Source: Phoenix dactylifera (taxonomy: Eukaryota; Streptophyta; Magnoliopsida; Arecales; Arecaceae). From it: a stretch of 64,000 bases of DNA. Of this stretch, positions 37,101-49,517 are shown piece by piece (position 1 is the stretch's first letter; each line of letters begins with the position of its first letter). Location of the stretch: NCBI RefSeq assembly GCF_009389715.1, contig NC_052399.1:9736585-9800584 (forward strand). Direction: 5' to 3'. The translations under genes and the position numbers were made by a program. A model generated the notes under the pieces. It ran no database searches. It was not told where the DNA came from and worked only from the letters and a program-made list of their open reading frames with translations.

Positions 37101-40100
37101 TTGTTCATTTGTTAGTTTGGATTGAGGGAAAATTAATGGAAAAGTTACGCTCTTGAAACTAACCATAAGATCCTTTGTCTTTTTTGATTTATTGCCTTGT
37201 ACTCACATTCTCTGACTACATGTGCATAACTGCAATGTATTGATATCCTTCATCTTGGTAGCGGCACATGCTAGATGCTATAGCCAGCATTTGATATAAA
37301 CATTTGTGCATGTGCATGTGCGCCCATTTGTCTGTGTTTACAGCCATGTCCTTGTGTAACTATGCCATTCCTTTTCTTACTGCTACTATATTTTTCTTTT
37401 ATAGCTCAAATTGGTTTCAGACGAAGATCCATGTGCTAAAAGGATTGTCTTCCTCATTGAAGTTGTAGTTTCTTACTTCGAGAAAAGACAGTCCCAGAAG
37501 GATGCCATAAATGCTCTTCCTCTTTATCCTAACGAGCAGATAATGTGGGATGAGAGCCTTGTCCCTAGTATCAACTACTCTGGAGAAGGGTGCCTTGCTC
37601 TCCCAAAACTTAACCTCCAATTTCTGACACTTCATGATTATCTATTGAGAAATTTCAATCTATTCCGCCTTGAATCGACATATGAAATACGCGAAGATAT
37701 CCAGGAAGCTGTTCCTCATCTTCTCGCTTACATTAATAATGAGGGAGAAACTGCTTTCCGTGGGTGGTCAAGAATGGCTGTGCCAATCAAGGAGTTTAAG
37801 ATTACTGAAGTCAAACAGCCAAACATCGGAGAAGTCAAGCCTTCATCTGTGACGGCTGAAGTTACTTTTAGCATTTCTAGTTATAGAGCACATATAAGAT
37901 CAGAATGGAATTCCCTTAAAGAACATGATGTCTTGTTTTTACTATCAATTCGTCCATCTTTTGAACCCCTTAGTGCAGAGGAAGCTGCCAAGTCCACCGT
38001 ACCGCAAAGGCTTGGTCTTCAATGTGTACGTGGCTGTGAAGTAATTGAGATCCGAGATGAGGAAGGAGTACTTATGAATGATTTCACTGGGAGAATCAAA
38101 AGAGATGAGTGGAAACCACCTAAAGGTGAACTTCGTACAGTTACCGTTGCTCTAGATACAGCACAGTATCACATGGATGTTACTGATATAGCTGAAAAAG
38201 GCAAAGAGGATGCATATGGGACATTTAACATTTTAATGAGAAGAAAACCTAAAGAGAATAATTTCAAAGCAATTTTAGAATCCATACGAGACCTTATGAA
38301 TGAATCATGTATCGTTCCTGATTGGCTGCATAATATATTTTTGGGTTATGGAAACCCCTCTGCTGCACAGTGGACAAACATGCCTGACCTCCTGGAAGTA
38401 GTGGATTTCAAAGACACATTTCTTGATGCAAACCATTTGCGAGACAGCTTCCCAGATTTGCAGGTTAGTCTTATTATATTGTAAGTTTCTATACTCAAAT
38501 TGCTTATAATGTCTGTGTTTGTGTTGCATTGCATGTTTCTAACCTTATATTTCAACGTCTAGGTTTGCTTTGTTAATCCAGATGGTACAGAGGACTTGAA
38601 TTCGCGTCCTCCCTTCCAGGTTAAGCTTCCCAAAACAATGAAGGGCAAAAATCATGCTCTTCCTGGCAATAAGAAGTCCAGTAATATGACTAGCTTGAAT
38701 GATGAGAATATGGTGGGTCAAGGTTCTGAGAAGGAAAAGATTTTTGTTGAGGCATATGTTCCTGCTGATCCTGGGCCTTATCCCCAAGATCAACCAAAGC
38801 AAAATTCAGTTCGATTTACACCCACTCAGGTACTTCGTAATTGCTCTCTCCATTTTCATTGGTTAGGATAACTAGATTAGGTTTGCAGGAATAGTTTATT
38901 CGGAGTATATGGTTAAGAGTATCATTTAGTATGAATTGTTTTCTGATCATTGCCCGGTATAGCAACAAGGTGCTATCACCATCTTTATCTATTAAAATTC
39001 TGTGGTTAAAGATTATAGTATGCCGGTATATTTGTTGCTTATCATTCATCTTTAATGTAAAATCACTTCCTACATATCTTTCCACTGAAACAAGTGTGGA
39101 TCGGCAGTATTTTTCCTTATTTGTATCAGATCTTTTTTATAATTACAGTATTACAAGATAACTGGATCATCATATTGGATCATATAATAGTTCTACATAG
39201 GTTATTTAACAAGTGAGCTGTTTGTGATTAGCTTGTGTTTGTCTTGACATGTAACAGTGAAATTAGCTCAATGTATATATATGAAAGCCATGAGGGTCCT
39301 TGGCTCTCACTTCATCTCTTAAACAAGTTGTTCATGAGCAACTCGAGTTTGGTTTAGAAGTAAATGAGCTTGTTCAAGCTCAACTCAATAACAGTAGAGG
39401 ATCTTGAGCTAGACCTGGCTTGCACTATTGTGGTTTGTTTACTCTGTTAGCTCTGCATGACCAATTGATCTGAATATTTTCCTATAGAATTTTTTTCTCG
39501 TTTTTTTAGTTATATATAGTGATAAATACTGGTTGCATCATGGGGAACCATCCTGGCCTTTCAACTTAACACTTCATACTGATTGCATCAATTTATTTTG
39601 CAGATTGGAGCAATTATTTCGGGTATCCAGCCTGGCTTGACAATGGTTGTTGGTCCGCCTGGTACAGGAAAGACAGATACAGCTGTCCAAATTTTGAATG
39701 TTCTTTATCATAATTGCCCTTCACAAAGAACATTAATTATCACCCATTCCAATCAGGCTTTGAATGATCTTTTCGAGAAAATAATGCAGGTATCAGCATC
39801 ATGGCTCTTTCGAGATTATTTTTGTGTGTAACAGTAGTTGAATTTGAAAATGTAGGATAATGAAATCTCGGGTTCTCATTGTTACAACATGCATATAGTT
39901 GATGGACAATGAAGGCATTGTTGTAACGAGACATTATCTCTAGCAAGGAATGTCGTGCTGATCGGTACCGGTGAGTACCAACTATATCGTATTGGTATCA
40001 AACTAGTACGTGATATAGTCAGCGTATTAAGCAAGATCGGAGGAACCGATGCCGGGCACCGTACCGGTTCTCCGGTGGCACGAATCGGTACGAGCCGTGC

Positions 40101-43100
40101 CGGGTCTGTACTGGCAGAGGAGAGGGCACGGTACCATGGGAGAGAGGAAAAGAGAGAGGGAGGGAGGCCGGTGGATGCTACGGGGGGCCGGCAGTCTGAC
40201 CTCTCCCTCTCCCTCCCTCTCCCGCTTTCTCTCTTTCCTTCTTCTCCAGTTCCAGCAACGGATCTCATTTTCATTGTTAGAACCATACCGATGAGCCACC
40301 AGTACGGTTCGGAACGGCCGAAACTGCCCAGTTCGGGACGGTTTCGCCGACTCTAGTATCAAGTGTTGGTACGCTCAACCAGCTCTGTATTGGGTGTACT
40401 GATAAAGTAATAGATTGGTACCAGTGGGGTCCGGTACCGAGACGGCGTACCTTGATTTTTGGTGATACATATGTATGTTAGGCAATAAACGAACACTCTA
40501 TCTGAATCGTGCAAGGAAAATTTTTCACCATAATACATATGTAGTCCGGGTAATCTAAAGTTGTTTTTGAACCTTCGTCCGATCCTTTATAATCAGCTAA
40601 GGTTTCATATTCTCTGCCCGTTCTAAAATCACATGTTTGATGTTTTTTTTCTATTTCTATTTCTTTTTCTGCCTCAAGGTTTCTGATTTTTTTTTGGTTA
40701 ACTATTCAGAAATCTTTGCAATATTTTATTATAATAGTAGGAAGCCATTTCTATGTTATATGATGTCATGGTGCTATTTGTGTATTAGCAGTTATACATG
40801 TTTGAGTTCAATGACTAAATTTGTTCCTTGTTTATTTGGATCAAATTTGGTAAATCCTTTTTTACCTGTCAGACAAGTAACCAGACAAATGTATCCTCCT
40901 CATAGGTATATGCTACTTGAGCACCTAGATTATGTAATGCACACATTAATCCAAACTTTTGGACACACCTGGAATTAAGGCTGTGATGCAATAAAAAAGT
41001 GTACAAATCAGTCTAAGAAATTAAAGTTATGGATTTGTTTAAAAGAACTAGCAAATACTTTGAATGAACCAAATACTTTGGGTTACCATACAAACAGAAG
41101 CATGGAATTTTTTTTTACATGGTCCTGCTACTTAACCTGCCTATGTTTTGTGAAGTGCAAATGAGTTTAAAAATTTGAAGACACAGACTTCTGTTAATCA
41201 TACAATGGTAGATTTCTTTCTTTTTTAAAAAAAACCTTAATATGAATCATTTGATTTAGAATTATTATGTTAGAGCGTAATATAAAACATAATAATCATA
41301 TTCAAAAGACTGAATGTCAATCTGAAGATTCTGAACCCAGGGGCTTGCGACCGCCACACAATATAGAAAACAAGAAATGCATGTTAGTAGATCAGGTAGT
41401 ACGTAATATCTCTATCAGTGTATTCTTTCCTTAAAATATCCTGATTTCTCCTATTTCATTATTGGTTTCAAGATATCACATGGTCTCCATTATTTTGTCC
41501 TCTACTACGTGGCCACTAGAATGCTCCTTAAAGCCCTTGTTCTCATTATTCTTTAAGAGGATACTTATAATCAGATAATTTTTTCTACTTTCACCTTGCT
41601 TCTGTCTTGTCATTCTCAGCATTATCATATGCTTGCATCTAATCTTTTGTTAGCGTCCTTCAATTTCAATTATATATATTTTCTGGCTGGCTTAGTTTCT
41701 CTCTTGTATATAGCATACGATATTCTTTGTATGATTTGTATTACCGTCTTTTGTTTTACTTATTTGCCAATTCAAATATTACCATATCTAAGTGTGCTAG
41801 CAATAGTGATTCTTCCAGTATTTAATGTTGATGTCTCCGTTTCTTGGCTACTTGTTATCATGATTTTGCTTTCATAGTGATATTTTTAATATTTTGTATA
41901 TAATGAAGTCATGACTGCATATATTTCTCTTTCGGCCTCTGCTGCATATGATTATTAGAGCCAAGTAGAACTGGATTTTAAGTAGGCATTTTTTGCATAT
42001 GATGATTAGACCCAAGGATAACTGGATTTAAAATAGGCAGTTTTTCAAACAGCCACAAAATAGTAGTCATCAGAAATTCAGTGGTGTCACATCCTTGCAA
42101 TTTTTTGGCTGTTTTTTGTTTTTATCCAAGGTATTATCCACTCATATTTTATTGGCATTGTCAGAGGGATGTACCTGCTAGATACCTCCTTCGGCTGGGT
42201 CAAGGTGAGCAAGAACTAGCAACAGATCTTGACTTTAGTCGTCAAGGTCGTGTAAATGCTATGCTTGTACGGCGACTAGAACTGCTCAGTGAGGTAGAGA
42301 GACTTGCAAGATCCCTTCAGCTGCCAGAAGATGTAGGCTATACTTGTGAAACTGCTGGATATTTTTGGTTGCTGCATGTGTACTCACGCTGGGAGCAGTT
42401 TCTAGCTGCTTGTGCCCAGAATCAAGACAAACCATCATTTGTTAAAGATCGTTTCCCATTTCTGGAGTTCTTCTCCAATGCTCCCCAGCCTGTGTTTACT
42501 GGTGAATCCTTTGAGAAAGACATGCGAGCAGCAAAGGGGTGTTTCCGTCATCTGTCAACAATGTTCCAAGAGATGGAAGAATGCAGAGCTTTTGAGTTGC
42601 TAAAGTCAACTGCTGATAGAGCAAATTATCTGATGACTAAACAGGCTAAGATTGTGGCCATGACTTGTACCCATGCGGCTTTGAAGAGAAAGGATTTTCT
42701 TCAGTTGGGCTTCAAGTATGACAACTTGCTGATGGAAGAAAGTGCCCAGATATTAGAGATCGAAACATTTATTCCAATGTTGCTTCAAAGGCAGGAAGAT
42801 GGTTATGCTCGCCTTAAACGCTGTATATTGATCGGCGATCATCATCAGTTGCCTCCGGTTGTTAAAAATATGGCCTTCCAAAAGTATAGCCATATGGATC
42901 AAAGTCTTTTCACCAGATTCGTTCGTCTAGGCGTCCCTTATATTGAGCTTAACGCTCAGGGTCGAGCTCGACCAAGTATAGCAAAACTTTACAACTGGAG
43001 ATACAGAGATCTTGGTGACCTTCCTTATGTTCGTGATGAGGCTATCTTTCATAAAGCTAATGCTGGATTCTCTTACGAATACCAGTTGATAGATGTTCCT

Positions 43101-44123
43101 GATTACCTAGGGAAAGGTGAAACTACTCCTTCTCCCTGGTTCTATCAGAATGAAGGGGAAGCGGAGTATATTGTCAGTGTTTATATGTATATGCGCTTGC
43201 TTGGATACCCAGCTAGTAAGATTTCTATTTTGACCACTTACAATGGCCAAAAACTTCTGATCCGTGATGTAGTCCAAAGACGATGCACAGCATGTGGAAT
43301 TGGTCCACCTAGCAAGGCAAGTTTCATTTGATGTTTAATATTATTTTCCTGATTTTGCCCTTTATCCTGTCGCCTGCTTGATTTTGTTTCTAATTTTCAT
43401 CTTAATTGTCAAAACACATTTGGATATGATACCTTGTGCAACAGGTTACAACAGTTGATAAATTTCAAGGTCAGCAGAATGAATTCATTTTATTATCTCT
43501 TGTCCGCACACGATTTGTGGGCCACCTACGTGATGTTAGGAGATTGGTTGTTGCAATGTCTCGAGCACGATTGGGGCTGTATATATTCTGTCGTCGTTCT
43601 TTGTTCGAACAGTGCTATGAATTGCAGCCAACTTTTCAACTTTTGCTTCAAAGGCCTGATCAGCTTGCCTTGAATTTTGATGAGAACACACCATACACAG
43701 AGCGGCTAGTTGGAGACACTGGGAGGATCCATTTTGTAGGTGGCATCCAGGAGATGGAGAGCTTGGTTAATTTCAAGATCCATCAGCTCTACCAGGTATT
43801 GTCTCACAAACTTCTCAACAGAAATCCTGTCATCTGGCAACTCGGTGCATGGTTGATAACTTGATATTATGACTCATTATTCAAAACTGAAATCCAACTC
43901 ATGGTCTCTTTGCCTCCTTTTTTCTGTTTAAATATTTTTGTGACAGGCACAAATGTTGAGTCATTATGCTGCATACCAAGAATCGGTCCCTCACGCAAAT
44001 GGACCTCCAGCTTCGCCCTCTGAGAGCCATGTTGAGGATACTGATATGCCCATTGGACATGGTGAAAATGAGAATGGATCACTTGAAAATGGTGCAGCAG
44101 ATGAGAATAAGATGGAAGAATGA
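28120..44123 (+). CDS. AQR: Intron-binding protein Aquarius, spliceosomal SF1 RNA helicase
   Basis: Complete gene, 14 exons, 1503 residues. Exons: 28120-28542, 28639-28731, 29021-29083, 34066-34152, 34244-34396, 34484-34638, 35438-35672, 35769-35879, 37405-38463, 38563-38829, 39604-39789, 42165-43316, 43445-43795, 43947-44123. All borders are GT-AG except the GC donor of intron 12, and the frame is open throughout. The start [20 protein letters not shown] is the conserved Aquarius N-terminus; exons 1-9 form the helical-repeat region. Helicase motifs: GPPGTGKT (Walker A, residues 899-906), MEESAQILE (Walker B, from 1134), [10 protein letters not shown] (from 1168), [20 protein letters not shown] and [14 protein letters not shown]. 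The C-terminus is acidic. In other eukaryotes Aquarius binds the intron upstream of the branch point in the spliceosome and is linked to box C/D snoRNP assembly; Arabidopsis EMB2765 is its embryo-essential counterpart. The length matches the plant family (about 1500). Confidence 0.97.
29084..34065 (+). other. Large intron 3 of AQR (about 5 kb)
   Basis: The intron begins GTACGCAG and ends TTGTTGCAG. It is AT-rich and contains no coding exon. It holds a (GA)n run near 30222-30239 next to two copies of GTAGTAAAGGAAAAGG, a T-run followed by about 15 G at 32738-32767, and the GGTACC-type repeat with flanking duplication at 31779-32003. Open frames inside it, such as 29357-29578 or 33080-33400, show no known domain. 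Confidence 0.85.
31779..32003 (+). repeat. GGTACC-type repeat flanked by a 30-bp duplication
   Basis: The core 31809-31973 has two internal copies of TACCGTAACGATACTGTG-like sequence and ends GGTATCAAGACGACGAATCT, similar to the end of the larger repeat at 39950-40456. It is flanked by a 30-bp direct repeat, GGAGATAGGAAAAGGCTAAA... at 31779-31808 and GGAGATAAGAAAAAGCTAAA... at 31974-32003, with 28 of 30 positions equal. Confidence 0.6.
35880..37404 (+). other. Intron 8 of AQR
   Basis: This 1.5-kb AT-rich intron contains a 28-bp tandem duplication at about 36971-37020 (CTCACTTGTAGATGGACAAA repeated) and otherwise nothing recognisable. It ends in the acceptor TTTTCTTTTATAG. Confidence 0.8.
39950..40456 (+). 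repeat. GGTACC-rich interspersed repeat in AQR intron 11
   Basis: The block begins GATCGGTACCGGTGAGTACC and ends CCGGTACCGAGACGGCGTAC. It is GC-rich against an AT-rich intron and encloses a GA-rich/CT-rich inverted pair (40138-40168 and 40200-40245). Its end resembles that of the shorter repeat at 31809-31973. It has no coding capacity and is probably a non-autonomous repeat; the class was not determined. Intron 11 is otherwise AT-rich and gene-free. Confidence 0.6.
43317..43444 (+). other. GC-AG intron 12 of AQR
   Basis: The exon reads CCACCTAGCAAG and the intron starts GCAAGT, then ends TTGTGCAACAG before GTTACAACAG. Only this junction keeps the conserved protein run [16 protein letters not shown] in frame; the nearby GT four bases later would shift the frame. 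AG|GCAAGT is the strong consensus for GC-AG introns, which compensates for the donor mismatch by perfect pairing elsewhere with U1. Confidence 0.85.
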
Positions 44124-47100
44124 ATGGATGAAATCAGTCCTATATGGTTGATCAAACCTGTATGAGGGATTTTGCCAGTGGACATACATCCTTGTCAGGT
44201 TATGCAGTATCCCAGGCAACCCTGTTGCTTGAAAGACATGAGTGAAAGATCAACCCAATCAGTAGATTTACACAATTTATCCTGTGTCCTGCCCTTTACT
44301 GGGAGTTGCCTGGAATGTCGTTATATTAAGGGAGTCATGACTGTATGGCATATACCAACTAATGTACAAATTTCTTGTATTACCTGAAGGCCTCTTGAGT
44401 AGTACAAGAGAAAGCAGGATGGCCAACAACTTGATGTGACTAGTATCCTTTTGTACCCGGAGCCGAAGCTTGAATGAGGAGTTCTATAACAAAGAACCTG
44501 CTGTACTTGTATCTGCCTTGGCTTGCTTTTGCAATTCATAACTAAGACGGTCTCTGTATTTGACATTCAAAATTTCTAAGATCTTGTAACATAAGATGCA
44601 AGCTACTCTTCATACCAGAAGAAAGGAGGTTCATCTTGTAGTCCTAGTCGCATGCTTTATTCCTTTTCATTATCAAGCTGAAATAGATTGTTTCTAAGAT
44701 ATTTTTTGTATTTCTTTTCTGGTAAAGGTATTTCATCGACGGTGCAGCGTGATTCCCTGCTAGGTGCATAATATCTGTTGCATGTTGCACTTTCAGGTAA
44801 TACAGAGTTTTTAGTACTGTATTCCAGTTATATTATGTAATAAAACAGTTGCATACCATAAGAACTTCCAAGAAGCTTGATTTCAGATGGTCGAAATTCT
44901 TAGGAATAACCTTTAAGATGTTCCAAGATCAGAGAAAGGCATGGTTTTCACTTTTACCGATATAAATCGATAAGCAAATTTGAAGATACTTTGCTCATAA
45001 TTAATTCGGTCTTCTAATGGAAATGATTTCACCCTAGTCTGAATTGAAAGAAGTTAATTGATATTAGCAGTGTGGAGCGTTGGGGTTCTCCATTTTCCTC
45101 TATTTTTACGGTTGTACTTGAACCTATTTCTGGATCCATGATTATGTGCTGTTGATGAAATAAACGGTGGCTTTATCCCTAGTTACCCGCTACACTAAAT
45201 CGAACATACTTGAAATATTAGTAGAGTCTAATATGAAAAAAATAAGTAATTAAAAAATATACATAAAAAATAAATCTAATTCACTCGATCTCCTTATTCT
45301 CAACTCATATGTTCCCTTATTACTTAGCAACAATAACTTTAGCTATTCCAGGTCATTTTACTGTTAGCGTTGATAAAAATAAATTTTGCTCATCCTACTC
45401 TAAAATGAAAAAAAAAAGGAAAAGAAAAAAAGTAATTGGTTCCATGGATGTTTGGTTATGCTTGGAAGGGGATAAATGAGATTTATTCCTACTTATCCTG
45501 GAAATAACTCCCAAACTTGGATAACTTTAACCCAAGTATCTAATCAAACTCTCATAATTACATTTATTCCAGGTTAGGATCCTTTTATACAAATTTAAAC
45601 CTGATATAACGGGGTTTGAATATCTTCCCTGTCCTCTCCATTATTCCAAAAAATGACCAATTCGGACCTCTAACATAATATAATTTTATTATATAATATT
45701 ATATTATATAATTATTGTGATATAATATCATTAAATATTATTATAATCTTATTATGTTATTATGCTATATAATATAATATAGTATTATAATTAGATATCT
45801 AATTGACTTGAACTGTATTTTGCCACCCTTCCCCACCTTATCCGCGTGTGTGTGATCCAAGATTTAAGCATCAGACTTTTAGTAGTACCTTTTGACCAAC
45901 CTGTTTCATTGGTTAGCCTTGCGGTTAAAATAGCTGGCTTTGTGACCGATTTCAAAACCCCAAATACATTATGGAGTAAATATCTAAATAAAAGTCGTTA
46001 TTAGCTGTTATCCCTTTAGCAAATAATGATTTTAAATGTTAATCTCCAAACCATATCAGAAAAAAACAATATGTTATTCTGCAAAACTTTACCTTACCTT
46101 ACAATATATTATTATTTATTGTTCTTGTTCATTATTACCTGTCATGACAAATCAAATATGTGGCCAATAGCAATACTGGAGGAATATCACTTTAAACCTC
46201 CGTTTGGCTTCAAATTGAGTGGACTCCGGACGGGGAAACTCCATAGATACTGTTTCTCACGTGTCAGGGGCCCACAATGAAGTCATGGGATTCGTCTACC
46301 AAACGAAGCTGTGAACTGGTTGCAGCCTTTCACGTACATGAACTTTAGGTGGGCCCGAGTGGTGCTCTTATTGAAGACCTACGTGTCAATATCTGGTTTG
46401 CTTACTCCCTTCTTCTGTACTGATAGTCATTTCGTGATGGGCTAGGGTTAGATTACAGCAAGAAGGTCTCTCTCTTGACCAGTGAATCCTGACTCACCTG
46501 TTAAGTGGATAGGTACATGAACCAAACGTTTGAAACTAGTTCTTAGAAATTATTATGTGGATCAGGTTTACCATAGATATAGGATGAAATCACTCTATTT
46601 TTTCTCATTCCTCTCTTCAGAAGAGAGTTCCTAGGCCAGGTTGAGTAACAATTCTTCCGGTCCAAGTGTGCGGCGTGCACGCATAAAATATCGCATGCAC
46701 GTTGCATTCTTTGTGCGATAGCTGCCATCTGATTGTTGATTGATGTAATTTCACGGGCTTAGTCTTTAATGATTGTAAGGTATCTTGCTTTGGGCATGAG
46801 CATGATTAATTTAACACAGATCATGTTGTTAATAGTTGCAATAATCTTTGAGCACGGTTCAACTAATTTGGAACTTCCAAGGCAAGGGAAGATAAGAAAA
46901 GAGGCAATTGAGGAAAAGCAGTGGTTATCTTTATATAAGTTTTAAAGGGAGATGAGAAGCCAAATAGAAGGCTAAACAATGAGCATGAACAAAATCTGAT
47001 GGCTTAAGAGAAGAGGTTTGTGACAAGGTCAAAAAAAGGCTCGGAGGTCAGTATGGATCAGAGTATGTCTTTTCGATGTGGTTTAACCAAACAAGAGGCT

Positions 47101-48332
47101 TATTTACACAGATATCAAAGCCATAGGCGAGGAGTTGATTACGAATGAGCTCCACACCCCCCCCCCCCCCCCCCCCCCCACCATATACGTTACTTATAAC
47201 AAAGTATTTGATACTTTCTATGGCCAAATTTGCATAACCCTGAAATTTCTGGACACTGGCAATTCAAAAATAGACAAGATTTGGAAGACATAGAGCCTAT
47301 CGGACTGGCTGCAATTTGAAGTCATGAAAGTGAAGAACCACTTAATAATCCCTCTGAAAGATTTACAATTAGCAATAGGGAAGACAGCAATGTCCAATGC
47401 TATGAGACATGTTTTTCAAAGAGCAAAATCTGAAGGGCAGGGGTCCTGATTATTAGTGTAGGTTGTTTTCTTTCGTACCAAGCATTTCAAAGAGTGTGAT
47501 TGAGATAGGACCTAAACAAACATGAGGTGGTAGGAGAGAAAGGATGTGTGTGATAGGTCTTCATCCCTTTTTCAATTAAAGAATGATAATTTTTTTTAAA
47601 AGTTATTTTTTAAAGGAGCAACTACGAAGCACATAAACAAAGGACAAATTCAGTGTATAAGCTTATGCTAATTTTATAGATATCTCCTTGTTCTTACAAA
47701 AATGCAAATTTAGATGTCAAATATAAGGTCATCAATGATCAAAAAGAATATCGTGCTACCAGGCAAACAAGTTTTTAAAACATGCACTTACAGCGACATG
47801 AATTCTAATTAAGTCCCCTAGTTACGTCAATGAGTTCTCTAATAAATAATAGTAAAATCAAAGATAAAGATAATTATTTATCTCAGTTTTACTATGTTGG
47901 TTTGAGATAACATATTGTTGTCTTTAGATTGGTAGAATTTTTTCACCGTTTACTTTTGACGCGATAAAATGAGATCTTCCATCATCCCCATCCCACTCAT
48001 TCATCTTCTGTTTGTGACTTGCCACCATTCACCATCACCTTTAGCTCACCTCCTTTGCGATCTCTGAATTGGAAACCGAGAGCTCAATCCGCCCCCCCCC
48101 AAATCGTTTAGCTTTTTTCCTACCCGTGGGCTGCTCTCCTAAGCTCCCTCCCCCCCGGATTTTCTGATTTATACTCCCCTGTTAGATTGGATACTTATAA
48201 CTCTCTCTTAGCATCTTCACTCCCCTTCATGGGTTTCCTCAAAACAACCTCTTGATCCCTCTTACCACCAAATATATAGCTATCTTCTTTTCTCCACAGC
48301 TTTTTCTCTTCCTTTTCTTTCCCTCATCGTCC
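44124..48332. other. Intergenic region between AQR and the VQ gene
   Basis: The AQR 3' UTR occupies the first part; AATAAA at 44839-44844 is one possible polyadenylation signal, though plant signals are loose. Further on are AT-rich palindromic DNA (about 45660-45790) and two short inverted-repeat units that could be MITEs: 45447-45556 (TGTTTGGTTATGCTTGG against ACTTGGG...ATCAAACT) and 46196-46306 (CCGTTTGGCTTC against CTACCAAACGAAGC, with a CACGTG core). No gene was recognised. Confidence 0.45.
47157..47179. repeat. Homopolymer of 23 C
   Basis: An uninterrupted run of 23 cytosines lies in AT-rich intergenic DNA 1.15 kb before the VQ gene. The complementary G-run could form quadruplex or triplex structures. 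The exact length may be a sequencing or assembly estimate. Confidence 0.9.
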
Positions 48333-49517
48333 ATGGATTCCACCAACAGTGGGAGCATCCAGTCCTCAAGCAGCGGCGACGATTACTACGACTCCCGGGC
48401 CGAAGCCATCTCCTCCTCCTTGAACCTTCCACCCCAACCACCACCACCACCACCACCACCACCTTCCTCTTCCCACCACCTGCACCACCACCCTTCTCCT
48501 TCCTCCTTCATCTCTCTACCGCCTCACGTCAACATCTTCCCTTCCACGCCGCCCGACCCCAACCCCTTCAATCTTGACATGACATGGGCTAGATCTCTTC
48601 CTCCATCATCACTATTAGAACACGATTGCACCATCCTTGATGGCTTAACCACCACCACCACCCCATCATCATCATCATCATCGAAAACTATGGCGGTCGC
48701 TGCTCTCGGTCGCAGTCTACCTTCAGGCAGCAGTAGCCTCAACCCCTCGGTGCAACTACCAACACAGCCTGCTCAACCCACCGCCACCACTCGAGGCTCC
48801 AAGAAGCGGCCACGGGCATCCCGGCGCGCACCCACCACCGTCCTCGAGACCGACACATCCAACTTCCGTGCGATGGTGCAAGAGTTCACCGGCTTCCCTG
48901 CAGCTCCCTTCATTTCCTCCCCATTCTCCCGCCCTCGGCTCGACCTCTTCCCTGCAGCCACCGCTACTGTCCCAGCTTACCCGTTCGGGCCCCTTGCTCA
49001 AAACCTCCGAGCTCCCCTCTTTGCTCCCATCTCTTCTTCCTCCTCCTCTATGGCTCATGTTGCTGCTTATTTTAGTAGAAACAGTGTTGCTAACGCAAAC
49101 ACTAGTGCTGCATCTACTCGTTCTAACACAAGCTCAAGGAGTACTACTTCGTCTAATAGCTACCAGTTGCCTTCTACTGTTCTTCAGCACCCAAATCTAC
49201 TGCATATGAAAAGCCCAGACTTCACCTTCCAATCCTCTCTCCAACCTCGAGCCCCTCCCTGCCACAATTCATCCACTATGCCCGCCTTTGAAGCGAGCCC
49301 ACCGCTAGGCCCTTCGGACCTTGCCGCTGAGGGTCTAGGGAGCCTCAGCGCCGTGGAAGGCCTGAAACTGAGCAGGAGGGCTGATGGATTCTCGGGCTGG
49401 GCTGATGGCTTAGCGTCAGAGGGCAGGGATCGATCCCAGTTCAGGTCGGCCATCGGAAACTACGACAACTTGCAGCAGGTTAGCAATACCACGCAGAGAA
49501 GGGATCCGAGAGCATGA
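48333..49517 (+). CDS. VQ-motif protein, transcriptional co-regulator
   Basis: Intact single exon of 394 residues. The ATG at 48333 in GTCCATGGA is chosen because the MDSTNSGS start fits the family; the frame is open 27 codons upstream without an ATG. The protein is Ser/Pro/His-rich with polyproline and His runs at about 34-55. The block GSKKRPRASRRAPTTVLETD at about 156-175 is a basic, probably nuclear-targeting stretch, followed by the VQ motif FRAMVQEFTG at 178-187 with P-A-P-F after it. VQ proteins bind group I and IIc WRKY factors through this motif and tune defence and growth genes in the nucleus. The RASRRAPTTVL...TDTSNFRAMVQEFTG arrangement resembles the VQ22 (JAV1) type, though I did not align it. 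An AT-rich TATA-like AATATATAG lies at 48270-48278. Confidence 0.92.
   Translation: MDSTNSGSIQSSSSGDDYYDSRAEAISSSLNLPPQPPPPPPPPPSSSHHLHHHPSPSSFISLPPHVNIFPSTPPDPNPFNLDMTWARSLPPSSLLEHDCTILDGLTTTTTPSSSSSSKTMAVAALGRSLPSGSSSLNPSVQLPTQPAQPTATTRGSKKRPRASRRAPTTVLETDTSNFRAMVQEFTGFPAAPFISSPFSRPRLDLFPAATATVPAYPFGPLAQNLRAPLFAPISSSSSSMAHVAAYFSRNSVANANTSAASTRSNTSSRSTTSSNSYQLPSTVLQHPNLLHMKSPDFTFQSSLQPRAPPCHNSSTMPAFEASPPLGPSDLAAEGLGSLSAVEGLKLSRRADGFSGWADGLASEGRDRSQFRSAIGNYDNLQQVSNTTQRRDPRA

Noticed and set aside
48756..49058. 100-codon minus frame in the VQ gene
   Set aside because: Shadow of the VQ exon; Gly-rich text results from reversed Ser/Pro codons.
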